Program-made: the position numbers and the translations under genes
NCBI GenBank assembly: GCA_963790085.1
Contig: CAWBNH010000013.1
Coordinates: 186,001-250,000 of the forward strand
DNA length: 64,000 nt
Direction: 5' to 3'
DNA from: CAXMST01 sp963790085
GTDB lineage: Bacteria; Actinomycetota; Thermoleophilia; Solirubrobacterales; 70-9
Shown: positions 1 through 7,656 of the stretch, piece after piece
How positions within the stretch are numbered: position 1 is the first letter of the stretch
How the letters are laid out: every line of letters begins with the position of its first letter
Notes under the pieces: generated by a model
The model's database searches: none
Told to the model about the DNA's origin: nothing
The model's input: only the letters and a program-made list of their open reading frames with translations

Positions 1-48
1 ACCGGCGGCGTGCTGACCGAGATCGTCCAACCGGCGAAGGGACACTGA
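1..48 (+). CDS. 3' end of an upstream gene (partial)
   Basis: Frame 1 is open from the window edge to a TGA at 46-48 and encodes a C-terminal tail ending EIVQPAKGH. The next gene begins 6 nt later, and its ribosome-binding purines (GAAGGGA) lie inside this tail, so the two are probably cotranscribed. Fifteen residues are too few to name the protein. That this frame is coding is inferred from its position and codon choice. Confidence 0.45.
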   Translation, partial: TGGVLTEIVQPAKGH

Positions 49-53
49 CCACG

Positions 54-272
54 ATGAGCGAGCTGAATCGGATCGAGGTCGGCTTCGTCGGCAACCAGGT
101 GATCAGCTTGAAGCTCGGTGACAAGCAGCTTTCCGAGCTGCGGAAGAAGCTCTCCGGCGGTGGCTGGCACACGGTCGAGACCGACGAGGGCGAGGTCGAG
201 GTCGATCTCGCCAAGGTCGCGTTCGTCAAGGTGGCGGCCGGCAGCCACTCCGTCGGCTTCGGCTCGTCCTGA
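54..272 (+). CDS. Small conserved protein, DUF3107-like
   Basis: A 72-residue acidic/basic protein with an ATG start preceded by GAAGGGA. It has an N-terminal beta strand (IEVGFVGNQVISLKL), a short helix, a turn, then two strands (VEVDLAKVAFVKV) and a tail ending SVGFGSS. The size, strand order and G-F-G tail resemble DUF3107 proteins of actinobacteria, whose function is unknown; this match is from memory of the family. It lies 6 nt after the partial upstream gene and 3 nt before a methyltransferase, so all three are probably one operon. Confidence 0.6.
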   Translation: MSELNRIEVGFVGNQVISLKLGDKQLSELRKKLSGGGWHTVETDEGEVEVDLAKVAFVKVAAGSHSVGFGSS

Positions 273-275
273 GAC

Positions 276-902
276 GTGGGCCGGCTGCTCGCGCTCGCCC
301 TGCTCGCCGTCCTCGGGGCGGCGCTGTGGTGGCGCAAGCATCCCTCGGCTTGCCCGTACGGACAGCGGTTCTGGGTCGAGGCACCACACCCGCTGATCAC
401 CAGGGAGCGACTGCGAGCCGTGCTCGCGCCGCGCGACGGCGAGCGGATCCTCGAGATCGGTCCCGGCACCGGCTACTACACGCTCGATCTCGCGGCCTGG
501 GTCGGCACCGGTGCGGTCGAGATGCTCGATCTGCAGCAGGAGATGCTCGACCACACGATGGCGCGGGCGGGCGACCGTGGCATCTCGAACCTGACCCCGA
601 CCCTCGCCGACGCGACGACTCTGCCGTACGCCGACGCCAGCTTCGACGCGGTGGTGCTGATCACGACGCTCGGGGAGATCCCGGACCGCGAGTCGGCGAT
701 CGGCGAGATCGCCCGGGTGCTGCGGCCCGGCGGCCGGCTCGTGGTCGGCGAGCTGTTCGGGGACCCGCACTTCACGACGCCGGGCGATGTCGAACGACTC
801 GGCCGGGCAAGCGGCCTGCTGCTCGAACAGCGATCAGGCCCCTGGGTCGGCTTCTTCGCCCGGCTCTCGAAGCCGGCCGGGGACGACGGGCCGGCGGGCT
901 GA
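276..902 (+). CDS. Class I SAM-dependent methyltransferase, membrane-anchored
   Basis: 208 residues with a GTG start 3 nt after the preceding stop. An N-terminal hydrophobic stretch (LLALALLAVLGAALWW) could anchor the protein or act as a signal-anchor. The catalytic domain has the SAM-binding glycine loop ILEIGPGTGYYTLDLA at about residues 54-69, an acidic post-loop (EMLDLQQEM), a motif II region (FDAVVLITTLGEIPD) and VLRPGGRLVVGE. This is the methyltransferase type 11 fold. The substrate cannot be read from sequence. It ends 2 nt from the stop of the convergent BtrH-like gene. Confidence 0.8.
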   Translation: MGRLLALALLAVLGAALWWRKHPSACPYGQRFWVEAPHPLITRERLRAVLAPRDGERILEIGPGTGYYTLDLAAWVGTGAVEMLDLQQEMLDHTMARAGDRGISNLTPTLADATTLPYADASFDAVVLITTLGEIPDRESAIGEIARVLRPGGRLVVGELFGDPHFTTPGDVERLGRASGLLLEQRSGPWVGFFARLSKPAGDDGPAG

Positions 903-904
903 GC

Positions 905-1894
905 TCAGCCCGCCAGGGCTTCCCAGAGGCGCTCCTCGGCGACCCTGACCCGCTCGGCCGCGGCCCCGATCTGCGCCCAGGCCCCGGGGTCGGGCCGCTC
1001 GTTCTCGCTCGCGGCGAACAGCCCTTCTGCCAGCGCCGACCAGAGCTCGGCGGCGTTGCTCGCCAGAGCCGCTTCGGGCCCGCGCCCGACCTCCGCCAGA
1101 AAGCGCGCGTACATCGCCCGGAAGTTGCCGCCCCCGGTTCCCCGCCGCTCGATCACCTGGTAGTTGAAGCGCGCACACCAGCGCCAGTCGGTCGCCGCCT
1201 CGGGCCAGGCGGCTACCTCGGCGGAGAAGCGGCGCAGCGCCGGCATCCCCTCGATCTCGCCGAGGCTGGGCTCGAGCATCAGCCGCGCCGCGGCCTCGAT
1301 TGCCGCCGGCGCCGCCGAGCGCAGTGCCTCGACCGAGATCGCCTCGCCCTCGGGGAGATCGAGCATCTGGCCGCTGAGCGGGTAGAACGGATGCTGTCCG
1401 TGGCGAGCCAGGGCGAGCCCCCGCAGCGATGTCCGCTGGATCTCCTCGAACCCGGTGTCGGCGACGTAGGCGGCCTCCTCGTCGTATCCGGTCAGCACCA
1501 CCGCGTGCCCGGGGAAGTGGGCCGACTTGCCGTAGTGGTCCAGGTAGTAGAGGTCGGTGAGCAGGATCGCCGGCCGGCCGGCGTCGATCGTCTCCGCCGC
1601 CAGCCGCCACGACTCCGCCGCGTCGTCGGCGCTGCGGAGCCTCAGGGGGGCGCCGGTGAGCTCTACGAACTGCTCCTCCAGTCGGCCGGTCCGGCCGTTG
1701 GTGAAGCGCGACGGACTCCCCTCCTCGAGGACGAAGTAGTAGAAGCACGGCCCGGCGCCGAGGCCGAAGACGAGCTCCTCGCTGACCGGGACCCCGTGGT
1801 GGTGGAGCAGATCGCGCAGAGCGGTCGAGCCGCAGTGGCTTCCAGGGAGGTGTTGGAAGCCCGGGACCTCGACGGTGGGAGCGGGGGGGCCCAT
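905..1894 (-). CDS. BtrH N-terminal domain / DUF4872-like protein
   Basis: 329 residues. The N-terminal region carries HLPGSHCGSTALRDLLHHHG, with the cysteine and following helix typical of the papain-like BtrH_N domain; BtrH transfers an acyl side chain in butirosin synthesis. GHAVVLTGYD at about residue 150 supplies a histidine in a plausible catalytic position. The C-terminal half is helical and fits DUF4872. The ATG at 1894 is chosen because a -10-like GAGAAT lies 7 nt upstream and the longer frame before it is low-complexity. No antibiotic-biosynthesis genes are adjacent, so its acyl donor and acceptor are unknown. Confidence 0.65.
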   Translation of the reverse strand: MGPPAPTVEVPGFQHLPGSHCGSTALRDLLHHHGVPVSEELVFGLGAGPCFYYFVLEEGSPSRFTNGRTGRLEEQFVELTGAPLRLRSADDAAESWRLAAETIDAGRPAILLTDLYYLDHYGKSAHFPGHAVVLTGYDEEAAYVADTGFEEIQRTSLRGLALARHGQHPFYPLSGQMLDLPEGEAISVEALRSAAPAAIEAAARLMLEPSLGEIEGMPALRRFSAEVAAWPEAATDWRWCARFNYQVIERRGTGGGNFRAMYARFLAEVGRGPEAALASNAAELWSALAEGLFAASENERPDPGAWAQIGAAAERVRVAEERLWEALAG

Positions 1895-1933
1895 CGACCG
1901 GATTCTCCCAGGGCCGGGCCGATGCCGGCGCCC

Positions 1934-1939
1934 TATCCT
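1934..1939 (+). promoter_or_regulatory. -10-like TATCCT of a probable leaderless start
   Basis: TATCCT ends 8 nt before the GTG of the PAP2 gene, with no Shine-Dalgarno sequence between them. The spacing matches many other starts in this window and suggests transcription begins at or near the start codon. Confidence 0.45.
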
Positions 1940-1947
1940 CCCCCGCC

Positions 1948-2547
1948 GTGCTCGAGCAACCCAGACCACTGCGCCCGCGGCTGCGGGCCGCCGGCGCCAC
2001 CGGCAACTCGCTGCTGGGGGCGCTCGGCCGGCTCGACCAGCGGCTGCTGGTGATGCTGCGGACCCGGGGCCACAACCCGATGAGTGAGCGGCTCGCGGGC
2101 GCGCTCGGCCGCTTCGGTGAGTGGGGGCTCGGGTGGGTGGCGATCGGTGTCCTCGGTGCGGGCCTCGATCGGGATCGTGCCGCGGCCTGGTTGACGGCCG
2201 GGGGCCTCGCGCCGTTGGCGGTCATCGTCAACTACGGGGTCAAGGTCGTGATCGGGCGCGAGCGTCCGTTGATCGAGGACCATCCGCGCCTCGCTCGGGC
2301 GCCGAGCAAGCTCTCCTTTCCCTCCGCTCACGCGACCTCCTCGGGAGCCGCCGCGGCGGCGATGGCCCGGCTCTCGCCCTCCGCCGCTCCCGCCCTGAAC
2401 GGGCTGGCGCTCGCGATCTGCCTCGGACGCCCGTTCCTCGGCATGCACTACCCGAGCGATGCGGTCGCGGGCTTTCTGCTCGGACGAGAGATCGGCCGCG
2501 CGTGTCCACTGCCCGGAACGGGCCCGCACGAGATCTGGGCGCGGTGA
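1948..2547 (+). CDS. PAP2-family membrane phosphatase
   Basis: 199 residues with several membrane segments. All three acid-phosphatase signature elements are visible: KVVIGRERP (KX6RP-like), FPSAHATSS (PSGH-like) and RPFLGMHYPSD (SRX5HX3D-like). Enzymes of this family remove phosphate from lipid substrates such as phosphatidate or undecaprenyl diphosphate at the outer membrane face. The GTG start is supported by TATCCT 8 nt upstream. The stop overlaps the start of ychF in a GTGA junction, so the two are translationally coupled. The actual lipid substrate is not evident. Confidence 0.85.
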   Translation: MLEQPRPLRPRLRAAGATGNSLLGALGRLDQRLLVMLRTRGHNPMSERLAGALGRFGEWGLGWVAIGVLGAGLDRDRAAAWLTAGGLAPLAVIVNYGVKVVIGRERPLIEDHPRLARAPSKLSFPSAHATSSGAAAAAMARLSPSAAPALNGLALAICLGRPFLGMHYPSDAVAGFLLGREIGRACPLPGTGPHEIWAR

Positions 2548-3620
2548 AGGTCGGGATCGTCGGCATGCCGAACGCCGGCAAGTCGACGCTGTTCAACGCG
2601 CTCACCCAGGCCGGCGCCGAGTCCGCCGGCTACCCGTTCACGACGATCGAGCCGAATGTCGCGATCGCCGCGGTCCCCGACGAGCGGCTCGACGCCGTCT
2701 GCGCAACGGTCGGCGCCCACCCGGTCGTGCACGAGACGCTCGAGGTCCACGACATCGCGGGGCTCGTCAAGGGGGCTCACGCCGGGGAGGGCCTCGGCAA
2801 CCAGTTTCTCGCCTCGATCCGCGAGACGGACGCGATCTGCCACGTGGTCCGCGCTCACTCCGACCGTGGCGTCCCCCACCCCGACGGCAGCGTCGACCCG
2901 GTCGCCGACGCGGAGATGGTCGAGGCCGAGCTCTTGCTCGCCGACCTCGAGCAGGCAAGCCGCAGGCTGGAGCGCGTTGGCAAGCAGGCCAAGGCCCTGG
3001 AGAAGGCCGCGATCGCCGAGCGCGATTGGCTCGAACGGGTCGTCGAAGGCCTCGAGGGCGGACGCCCGGTCCGCGCCTTCCCGGCCCCGCCCGATGCCCC
3101 GGACGCAGTGCGCAAGCTGCAGGCGCTGACCTCGAAGCCGGTTCTCTACGTCGCCAACGTCGACGAGGGAGTGCTGGCCCCGCCGGCCGAGTTGCTTGCT
3201 CACGCCGAGGCGTCGGGCGATGAGGCGATCGCGCTCAGCGCGAAGATCGAGGCGGAGCTCGCTGAGCTCGAAGGCGACGACGCGGCAGCGATGCGGGAGG
3301 ACCTCGGGCTGAGCGAATCCGGCCTCGATCGGATGATCAGGGCCGCCTACTCGCTGCTCGACCTGATCAGCTTCTTCACGGCCGGCGAAGGGACGGAGGG
3401 CCGCGCCTGGAGCCTGCGGTCGGGATCGACCGCCTGGGACGCCGCCGGCCGCATCCACTCGGACATCGCCGACGGCTTCGTCAAGGCTGAGGTGATCGGC
3501 TGGCGCGAGCTCGTCGACGCCGGCGGTTACGCGGCCGCCCGTGAGCGCGGCGCCCTGCGAATCGAGGGCCGGGACTACGTGATGGCCGACGGGGACGTGA
3601 TCACGATCAAGCACACCTGA
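2544..3620 (+). CDS. ychF: Redox-regulated P-loop ATPase/GTPase YchF (OLA1 family)
   Basis: 358 residues, close to the usual ~363. It begins with the P-loop GIVGMPNAGKSTLFNALT and has the switch regions GYPFTTIEPN and DIAGLVKGAHAGEGLGNQFL, where the catalytic glutamine of Ras-like proteins is absent as is usual for this family. A coiled-coil insertion spans roughly residues 115-185, and the C-terminal TGS domain starts near SFFTAGEGTEGRAW. YchF binds ribosomes and preferentially hydrolyses ATP; it is linked to stress responses. The GTG start overlaps the PAP2 stop, and the family N-terminus (KVGIVG) confirms it. Confidence 0.95.
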   Translation: MKVGIVGMPNAGKSTLFNALTQAGAESAGYPFTTIEPNVAIAAVPDERLDAVCATVGAHPVVHETLEVHDIAGLVKGAHAGEGLGNQFLASIRETDAICHVVRAHSDRGVPHPDGSVDPVADAEMVEAELLLADLEQASRRLERVGKQAKALEKAAIAERDWLERVVEGLEGGRPVRAFPAPPDAPDAVRKLQALTSKPVLYVANVDEGVLAPPAELLAHAEASGDEAIALSAKIEAELAELEGDDAAAMREDLGLSESGLDRMIRAAYSLLDLISFFTAGEGTEGRAWSLRSGSTAWDAAGRIHSDIADGFVKAEVIGWRELVDAGGYAAARERGALRIEGRDYVMADGDVITIKHT

Positions 3621-3655
3621 GCCCGCGATGCCCGGCGGGCCGGGGCCCGTGCGGG

Positions 3656-5290
3656 TCAGCCGAGCAGCCGATCCGCCCGGTTGGAGACCGTGACGTGGAT
3701 CGCCGCGGGCTCGACCGCGTAGTCGATCAGGCCGAGGGCCTTGAGCCGGTCGAGGGCAAACTGGAAGGCGGCGGCCTGCCGGTCGTCCGCGTAGTCGCGG
3801 AGGATGTCGAACGAGTAGCCGGTCGTGTGCAGCGAATAGGCCGGCGTCGCCTCACCGTTGCGACCGACGAGCGCAGCCTGGTAGGCGCGGTCGCGGACCG
3901 CACTGGTCACGGTCAGGCTCTGCCTGCGGGCCCTCTTGCCGTGCGTTCTGGTGATCGCCTGGACCCGGCCCGACAGGTAGATCAGGGTCGCCAGCGCCTC
4001 CGGCCGCAGCGCCCGGTAGAGCGATCGATCGACCCCGAGCGGCCCGGCGAGCTCGCCGAGCTGCCGGCCGACCGCGAAGCCGTACCGCCCGCCCGCCGGG
4101 AGCCGCACCAACTCACCCGAGTCGAGGCCGTCGGCGAGCTCGCCGGCGTCATCGAAGACCCTGGTATCCGCCTCGGGGTGAAAGACCTCCTCGGCGGTGG
4201 CCTTGTTGCCGTGCAGCTCCGCCAGCCTCTTCAGCTCCTCGCGGTCCTCGCGAAAGAGGCGCATGATCTCCCGCGCAGCGAGCACCCGCCAGTAGTAGCT
4301 GGAGCTGTCGTCGCTGAAGCCGGAGAGGATCTTCCAGGCCGCCTCGTGCTGGATCGGTGAGGAGTCGAAGTAGAGCTGAGCGTAGGAGAGGCCGCGAAGC
4401 TCGATCAGGTCGATGAGGGGCAGCTCGGCCTCCTCCTCGGAGACGTAGGCCGAGACGACGTCGCCGAGGTTGCCGATGCCCATGTGGTAGCTGGTGACGG
4501 CGAGGTCCTCGCGCCCGAACCGACGGCCCGCGATCCCCAGGTAGCGGGCCATCCCGTCGAGGGCGTCGGGCGGATAGAAGCGCGCGTCGGCCCTGACTCG
4601 CTCGCGGACCGCGGTACGAGCATCGCGCTCGGCCGCGTCGGCACGGGCGATCAGGCGCCGAACCTTGCGGGCTCGCTTCTTCCCCTTGCGCTCCGACTCC
4701 CGAACTGCGCGCTGCCGGAGGCGCTCGGCCCGCGCGTTGGACGAGAGAATGCGGGCGGTCAGCGCCTGGCTGCGGGCGAGATCGATCTCCATCCCGAGCA
4801 GGTCGAGGCCGGTCGAGGCGACGATCTGCGCGAGCCCTGAGGCGTTGGCGGGGTCGGTGCCCCCGGCGATCACCTGGGGACGCCCGGCGCTCTCGAGCAG
4901 GACCATCGCCTCGATCAGCTCGGCGTCAACGCCGTGGCGGTCCGCGGCGCGCTCGATCTGCCTGCGAAAGCGCGCCGTGCGTCGGGCCGAGGCGACCACG
5001 CCACCGGGGCTGAGCTCGTACAGCACGTGCGAGAAGCCGTCGGCGGCGGCGGCCTCGAAGTCGCCGCGCCGCTCGGCCGTCCAGGCGAACGGGTCCTCGG
5101 CTGTGCCCCCCTTCACAGCCCCGACGAAGACCTCCCCGGGCGAGCGCTCGCTCCGCTCCCCGAGCCCGGTCACGGCGAGCACCACGAGGGCGAGGACGAG
5201 GGCCGCGCCGAGCAGCAAGACGATCCCACCGAGGCCGCGAATCGGCGCCGGCAGGGACTCGGTCCAAGTCCTTCGATCCCGCCCGGACAT
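3656..5290 (-). CDS. Membrane-anchored lytic transglycosylase with M15-like C-terminal domain
   Basis: 544 residues. A single N-terminal membrane anchor (about 17-42) precedes an SLT-like domain: HGVDAELIEAMVLLESAGRP with candidate catalytic Glu, ASGLAQI, and an Arg/Lys-rich insertion at about 190-235. The C-terminal 110 residues contain YSLHTTGYSFDI, resembling the SxHxxGxxxD zinc motif of M15 D,D-carboxypeptidases, and a later IHVTV histidine. If both domains are active the protein could cut glycan and peptide on the cell surface. The usual M15 Glu two residues before the last His is not seen, so the second domain is an inference. Confidence 0.65.
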   Translation of the reverse strand: MSGRDRRTWTESLPAPIRGLGGIVLLLGAALVLALVVLAVTGLGERSERSPGEVFVGAVKGGTAEDPFAWTAERRGDFEAAAADGFSHVLYELSPGGVVASARRTARFRRQIERAADRHGVDAELIEAMVLLESAGRPQVIAGGTDPANASGLAQIVASTGLDLLGMEIDLARSQALTARILSSNARAERLRQRAVRESERKGKKRARKVRRLIARADAAERDARTAVRERVRADARFYPPDALDGMARYLGIAGRRFGREDLAVTSYHMGIGNLGDVVSAYVSEEEAELPLIDLIELRGLSYAQLYFDSSPIQHEAAWKILSGFSDDSSSYYWRVLAAREIMRLFREDREELKRLAELHGNKATAEEVFHPEADTRVFDDAGELADGLDSGELVRLPAGGRYGFAVGRQLGELAGPLGVDRSLYRALRPEALATLIYLSGRVQAITRTHGKRARRQSLTVTSAVRDRAYQAALVGRNGEATPAYSLHTTGYSFDILRDYADDRQAAAFQFALDRLKALGLIDYAVEPAAIHVTVSNRADRLLG

Positions 5291-5335
5291 CGCTTGAGCA
5301 TGGCAAATCGCCGCGGCCGGCCCGAGCGCTACCGG

Positions 5336-5341
5336 TAGGGT
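5336..5341 (+). promoter_or_regulatory. -10-like TAGGGT of a probable leaderless start
   Basis: TAGGGT ends 7 nt before the GTG at 5349, and there is no ribosome-binding site. This matches the spacing seen at many starts in the window. Confidence 0.45.
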
Positions 5342-5348
5342 TCCACCG

Positions 5349-6341
5349 GTGCGGACCGAGGCGCAGTTTCCGGCCGTCGATGAGAGGGCCGGCCATTACG
5401 AGAGCTTCTACCTGAAGGCGGCAGCGCCTGGCGGCGGCCGGGCACTCTGGATCCGGCACACGGTCCACAAGCGCCCCGGCAGCGAGCCGACCTGCTCGAT
5501 CTGGTTCACGGACTTCGGTGGAGCCTCAGGGCCGCCACGGGCGACCAAGGCGACCTTCGGAGCCGACCGCCTCGAGGTCCCCGAGGGCGGCTATCTCCGC
5601 GTTGCCGATGCCGAGATCGGCCCGGGGCGGGCGGTCGGCAGGATCGAGACCGGGGAGCTGCGCGCGGAGTGGGATCTTCGCTTCGACGATCGCCACGAGT
5701 CCTTCCGCCACCTGCCCTCGGAGCGGATGTACCGCGCATCGCTGCCCCGCACGAAGCTGCTCAGCCCGCACCCTGGGGCGCTGTTCGCCGGCACGCTCGA
5801 GATCGACGGCGAGTCCCGCGACCTCGAGGCATGGCCGGGCATGGTCGGGCACAACTGGGGCGCCGAGCACGCCGAGCGCTGGGTCTGGATCCACGGCGCC
5901 GACTTCGACGGTGGCCCGTCCGGCGACTACCTCGACCTCGCCGCCGGCCGGGTCAGGATCGGGCCGCTGCAGACACCGTGGATCGCGAACGGGTCGCTGG
6001 TGATCGGCGGCGAGGCCTACCGGCTCGGCGGGATCGGCCGCGTCTACGGGACCGACATCGAGGCGGAGCCCACCAGCTGCAGCTTCGTCGTCCCCGGCAA
6101 GGGGGTCACCGTTCGCGGCACGGTCAGCGCGCCGCCGGAGCGCTTCGTCGGCTGGATCTACGCCGATCCCGACGGCGGCGAGCACAACACCGTCAACAGC
6201 TCGATCGCCGATCTCGAGGTGCGCGTCGAGCGGCCCTCTCAGAAGCACGTTCACCTGCGACTGCCGGGCGCCGCGACCTACGAACTGGGTATGCGCGAGA
6301 CCGACCATGGGATCGCGATCCGCACCGACCAGGACGGCTGA
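5349..6341 (+). CDS. Lipocalin-like (CrtC/AttH-type) beta-rich protein of unknown function
   Basis: 330 residues without signal peptide or membrane segment. The sequence is rich in beta strands and aromatic residues; a conserved-looking core reads MVGHNWGAEHAERWVWIHG at about residues 167-185. The overall look (GHYESFYLK near the start, WYI/WVWIHG cores) recalls the two-domain lipocalin fold of hydroxyneurosporene synthase CrtC and AttH relatives, but I could not identify a family with confidence. The GTG start is supported by TAGGGT 7 nt upstream. It stands alone between a divergent and a convergent gene. Confidence 0.6.
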   Translation: MRTEAQFPAVDERAGHYESFYLKAAAPGGGRALWIRHTVHKRPGSEPTCSIWFTDFGGASGPPRATKATFGADRLEVPEGGYLRVADAEIGPGRAVGRIETGELRAEWDLRFDDRHESFRHLPSERMYRASLPRTKLLSPHPGALFAGTLEIDGESRDLEAWPGMVGHNWGAEHAERWVWIHGADFDGGPSGDYLDLAAGRVRIGPLQTPWIANGSLVIGGEAYRLGGIGRVYGTDIEAEPTSCSFVVPGKGVTVRGTVSAPPERFVGWIYADPDGGEHNTVNSSIADLEVRVERPSQKHVHLRLPGAATYELGMRETDHGIAIRTDQDG

Positions 6342-6358
6342 GCGCCGCGGCAGGCGCT
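6341..6358. terminator. Short inverted repeat between convergent genes
   Basis: AGCGCC-N6-GGCGCT spans the gap between the convergent stops of the beta-rich protein and the SpoIID gene. There is no T-run, so it is at best a weak bidirectional terminator. Confidence 0.25.
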
Positions 6359-7493
6359 ACTTGCGGACGCGCTTGAAGCTGACCCAGGTCGACCGCAGGC
6401 CGAGCCTCGAGCGCAGCTCGTCACCGCTGACGGCCGTCTTGCCGCGGCTACCGACCACCCGCGCCTTGACGATCCGCGGCGAGATGCCCGTCTTCAGCAC
6501 CCGAATCGCCCGCAGCCTGCCTTCGACCAGGCTGCCGAGCAGGCTCTCCATCTTCGTGCGCGAGTAGCTGAGCCTCCAGGAGTGGTACGGCGATCGGTCG
6601 TCGTAGGGGTCCTTGACGCTCCTCAGGTAGGGCCGTGACGAGCCGCCCGAGAACCCGTACTCGACGTTCTCGGTCCGCCCGCCCGAGGTCGAGAAGAAGA
6701 AGGCCGGGACCACGTCGCCCCGATGGCGAACGACCTCACCGGCGGTCTTGGCGACGGCGCGCGAGGTCGAGCGCTGCTCGTTCGCAACCCCACCGTAGAC
6801 CTGACTGCGGGTGTCGTCGTAGAGCCGAAAGCCCTCGCCGTCGACACCGGTGGCGAGCGCGTAGCTGCGCGCAGCCACCGCCTGCGCGCGCAGCGCGTCG
6901 GGTGGCCATCCAGCGGGGACCTCGTTCGGGACAACCCCCCGCAGATAGCCCTCGAGCGGCACCCGGTTGATCACGTTGAGACCGCCGGAGGCCGCCCGCG
7001 CGACGAGCTTGCCGCGGTAGCTGCCCTCGCCGGCGATCGCGATGTTTCCGGCCGGCTTCGCCGTCAGCTTCGTGCCGCAGTTGCTGATCCGCTTGCCGTT
7101 GCGCCTCAGTAGCCGGACCTTGCGGCCGCCGGAACCGAGCTCGGCCCGGTAGGTCTTGCCCGGCCTGACGCCGCGCCCGCAGGCCCTGCGCGCGTTGCTG
7201 AACCTGACCGAGCCCGAGCGGACGGCGAGCAGCACGCTGACCCGCTTGGTCCTCGCCCGGCCGATCTTCGTGCCCGAGTAGTAGTGGCGAACGATCTTCC
7301 GGTAGCCGACCCCCTTCTTCGCGTAGCCGTAGGCGCCCCACTGGCTCATGCCGACGCCGTGCCCGTAGCCCTTGCCCCGGATCTTGAACTTGACGGCGCC
7401 GTCGGCGACCGCGGGCACCAGCATCAGGACCAGCAGCAAGAGCATCGCTACCAGAGCGATCACGCTGCGGGCTGTGTGGGTTCCGGCGGTCAT
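6357..7493 (-). CDS. Secreted SpoIID/LytB-domain protein
   Basis: 378 residues with an N-terminal signal/anchor (about 10-32). It has the SpoIID/LytB signatures KGYGHGVGMSQWGAYGYAKK near residue 42, PLEGYLRGVVPNEVPAGWP near 180 and ALRAQAVAARSYAL just after. In endospore formers SpoIID is a lytic transglycosylase acting on denuded glycan; in actinobacteria such proteins are presumed wall hydrolases or amidase modifiers. The protein is strongly basic, with many GRK-rich segments that fit wall binding. No sporulation genes are near. The divergent aldehyde dehydrogenase gene begins 163 nt away. Confidence 0.85.
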   Translation of the reverse strand: MTAGTHTARSVIALVAMLLLLVLMLVPAVADGAVKFKIRGKGYGHGVGMSQWGAYGYAKKGVGYRKIVRHYYSGTKIGRARTKRVSVLLAVRSGSVRFSNARRACGRGVRPGKTYRAELGSGGRKVRLLRRNGKRISNCGTKLTAKPAGNIAIAGEGSYRGKLVARAASGGLNVINRVPLEGYLRGVVPNEVPAGWPPDALRAQAVAARSYALATGVDGEGFRLYDDTRSQVYGGVANEQRSTSRAVAKTAGEVVRHRGDVVPAFFFSTSGGRTENVEYGFSGGSSRPYLRSVKDPYDDRSPYHSWRLSYSRTKMESLLGSLVEGRLRAIRVLKTGISPRIVKARVVGSRGKTAVSGDELRSRLGLRSTWVSFKRVRK

Positions 7494-7656
7494 CTTCGGA
7501 GCGAGGGGCGGCCCGGGGCCGCAGCTAATGGTTCGCCGTCTCAGTCAACCCGCCTCGGCCACGATCGTTTCGGCAATGCCCCTTGCAGGCGTCCGGGTAT
7601 GGTCCCGGTCCGGGAGCCGAGGCCAGCGAGCACAGCACCAGAACCGGAGGACCCAG

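Noticed and set aside
326..2053. A 575-codon plus-strand frame across the methyltransferase and BtrH-like genes
   Set aside because: Arg/Ala/Gly-rich shadow frame without motifs, overlapping two better-supported genes.
6357..7493. SpoIID as evidence of sporulation
   Set aside because: SpoIID/LytB domains occur in many non-spore-formers, and no other sporulation gene is in the window.
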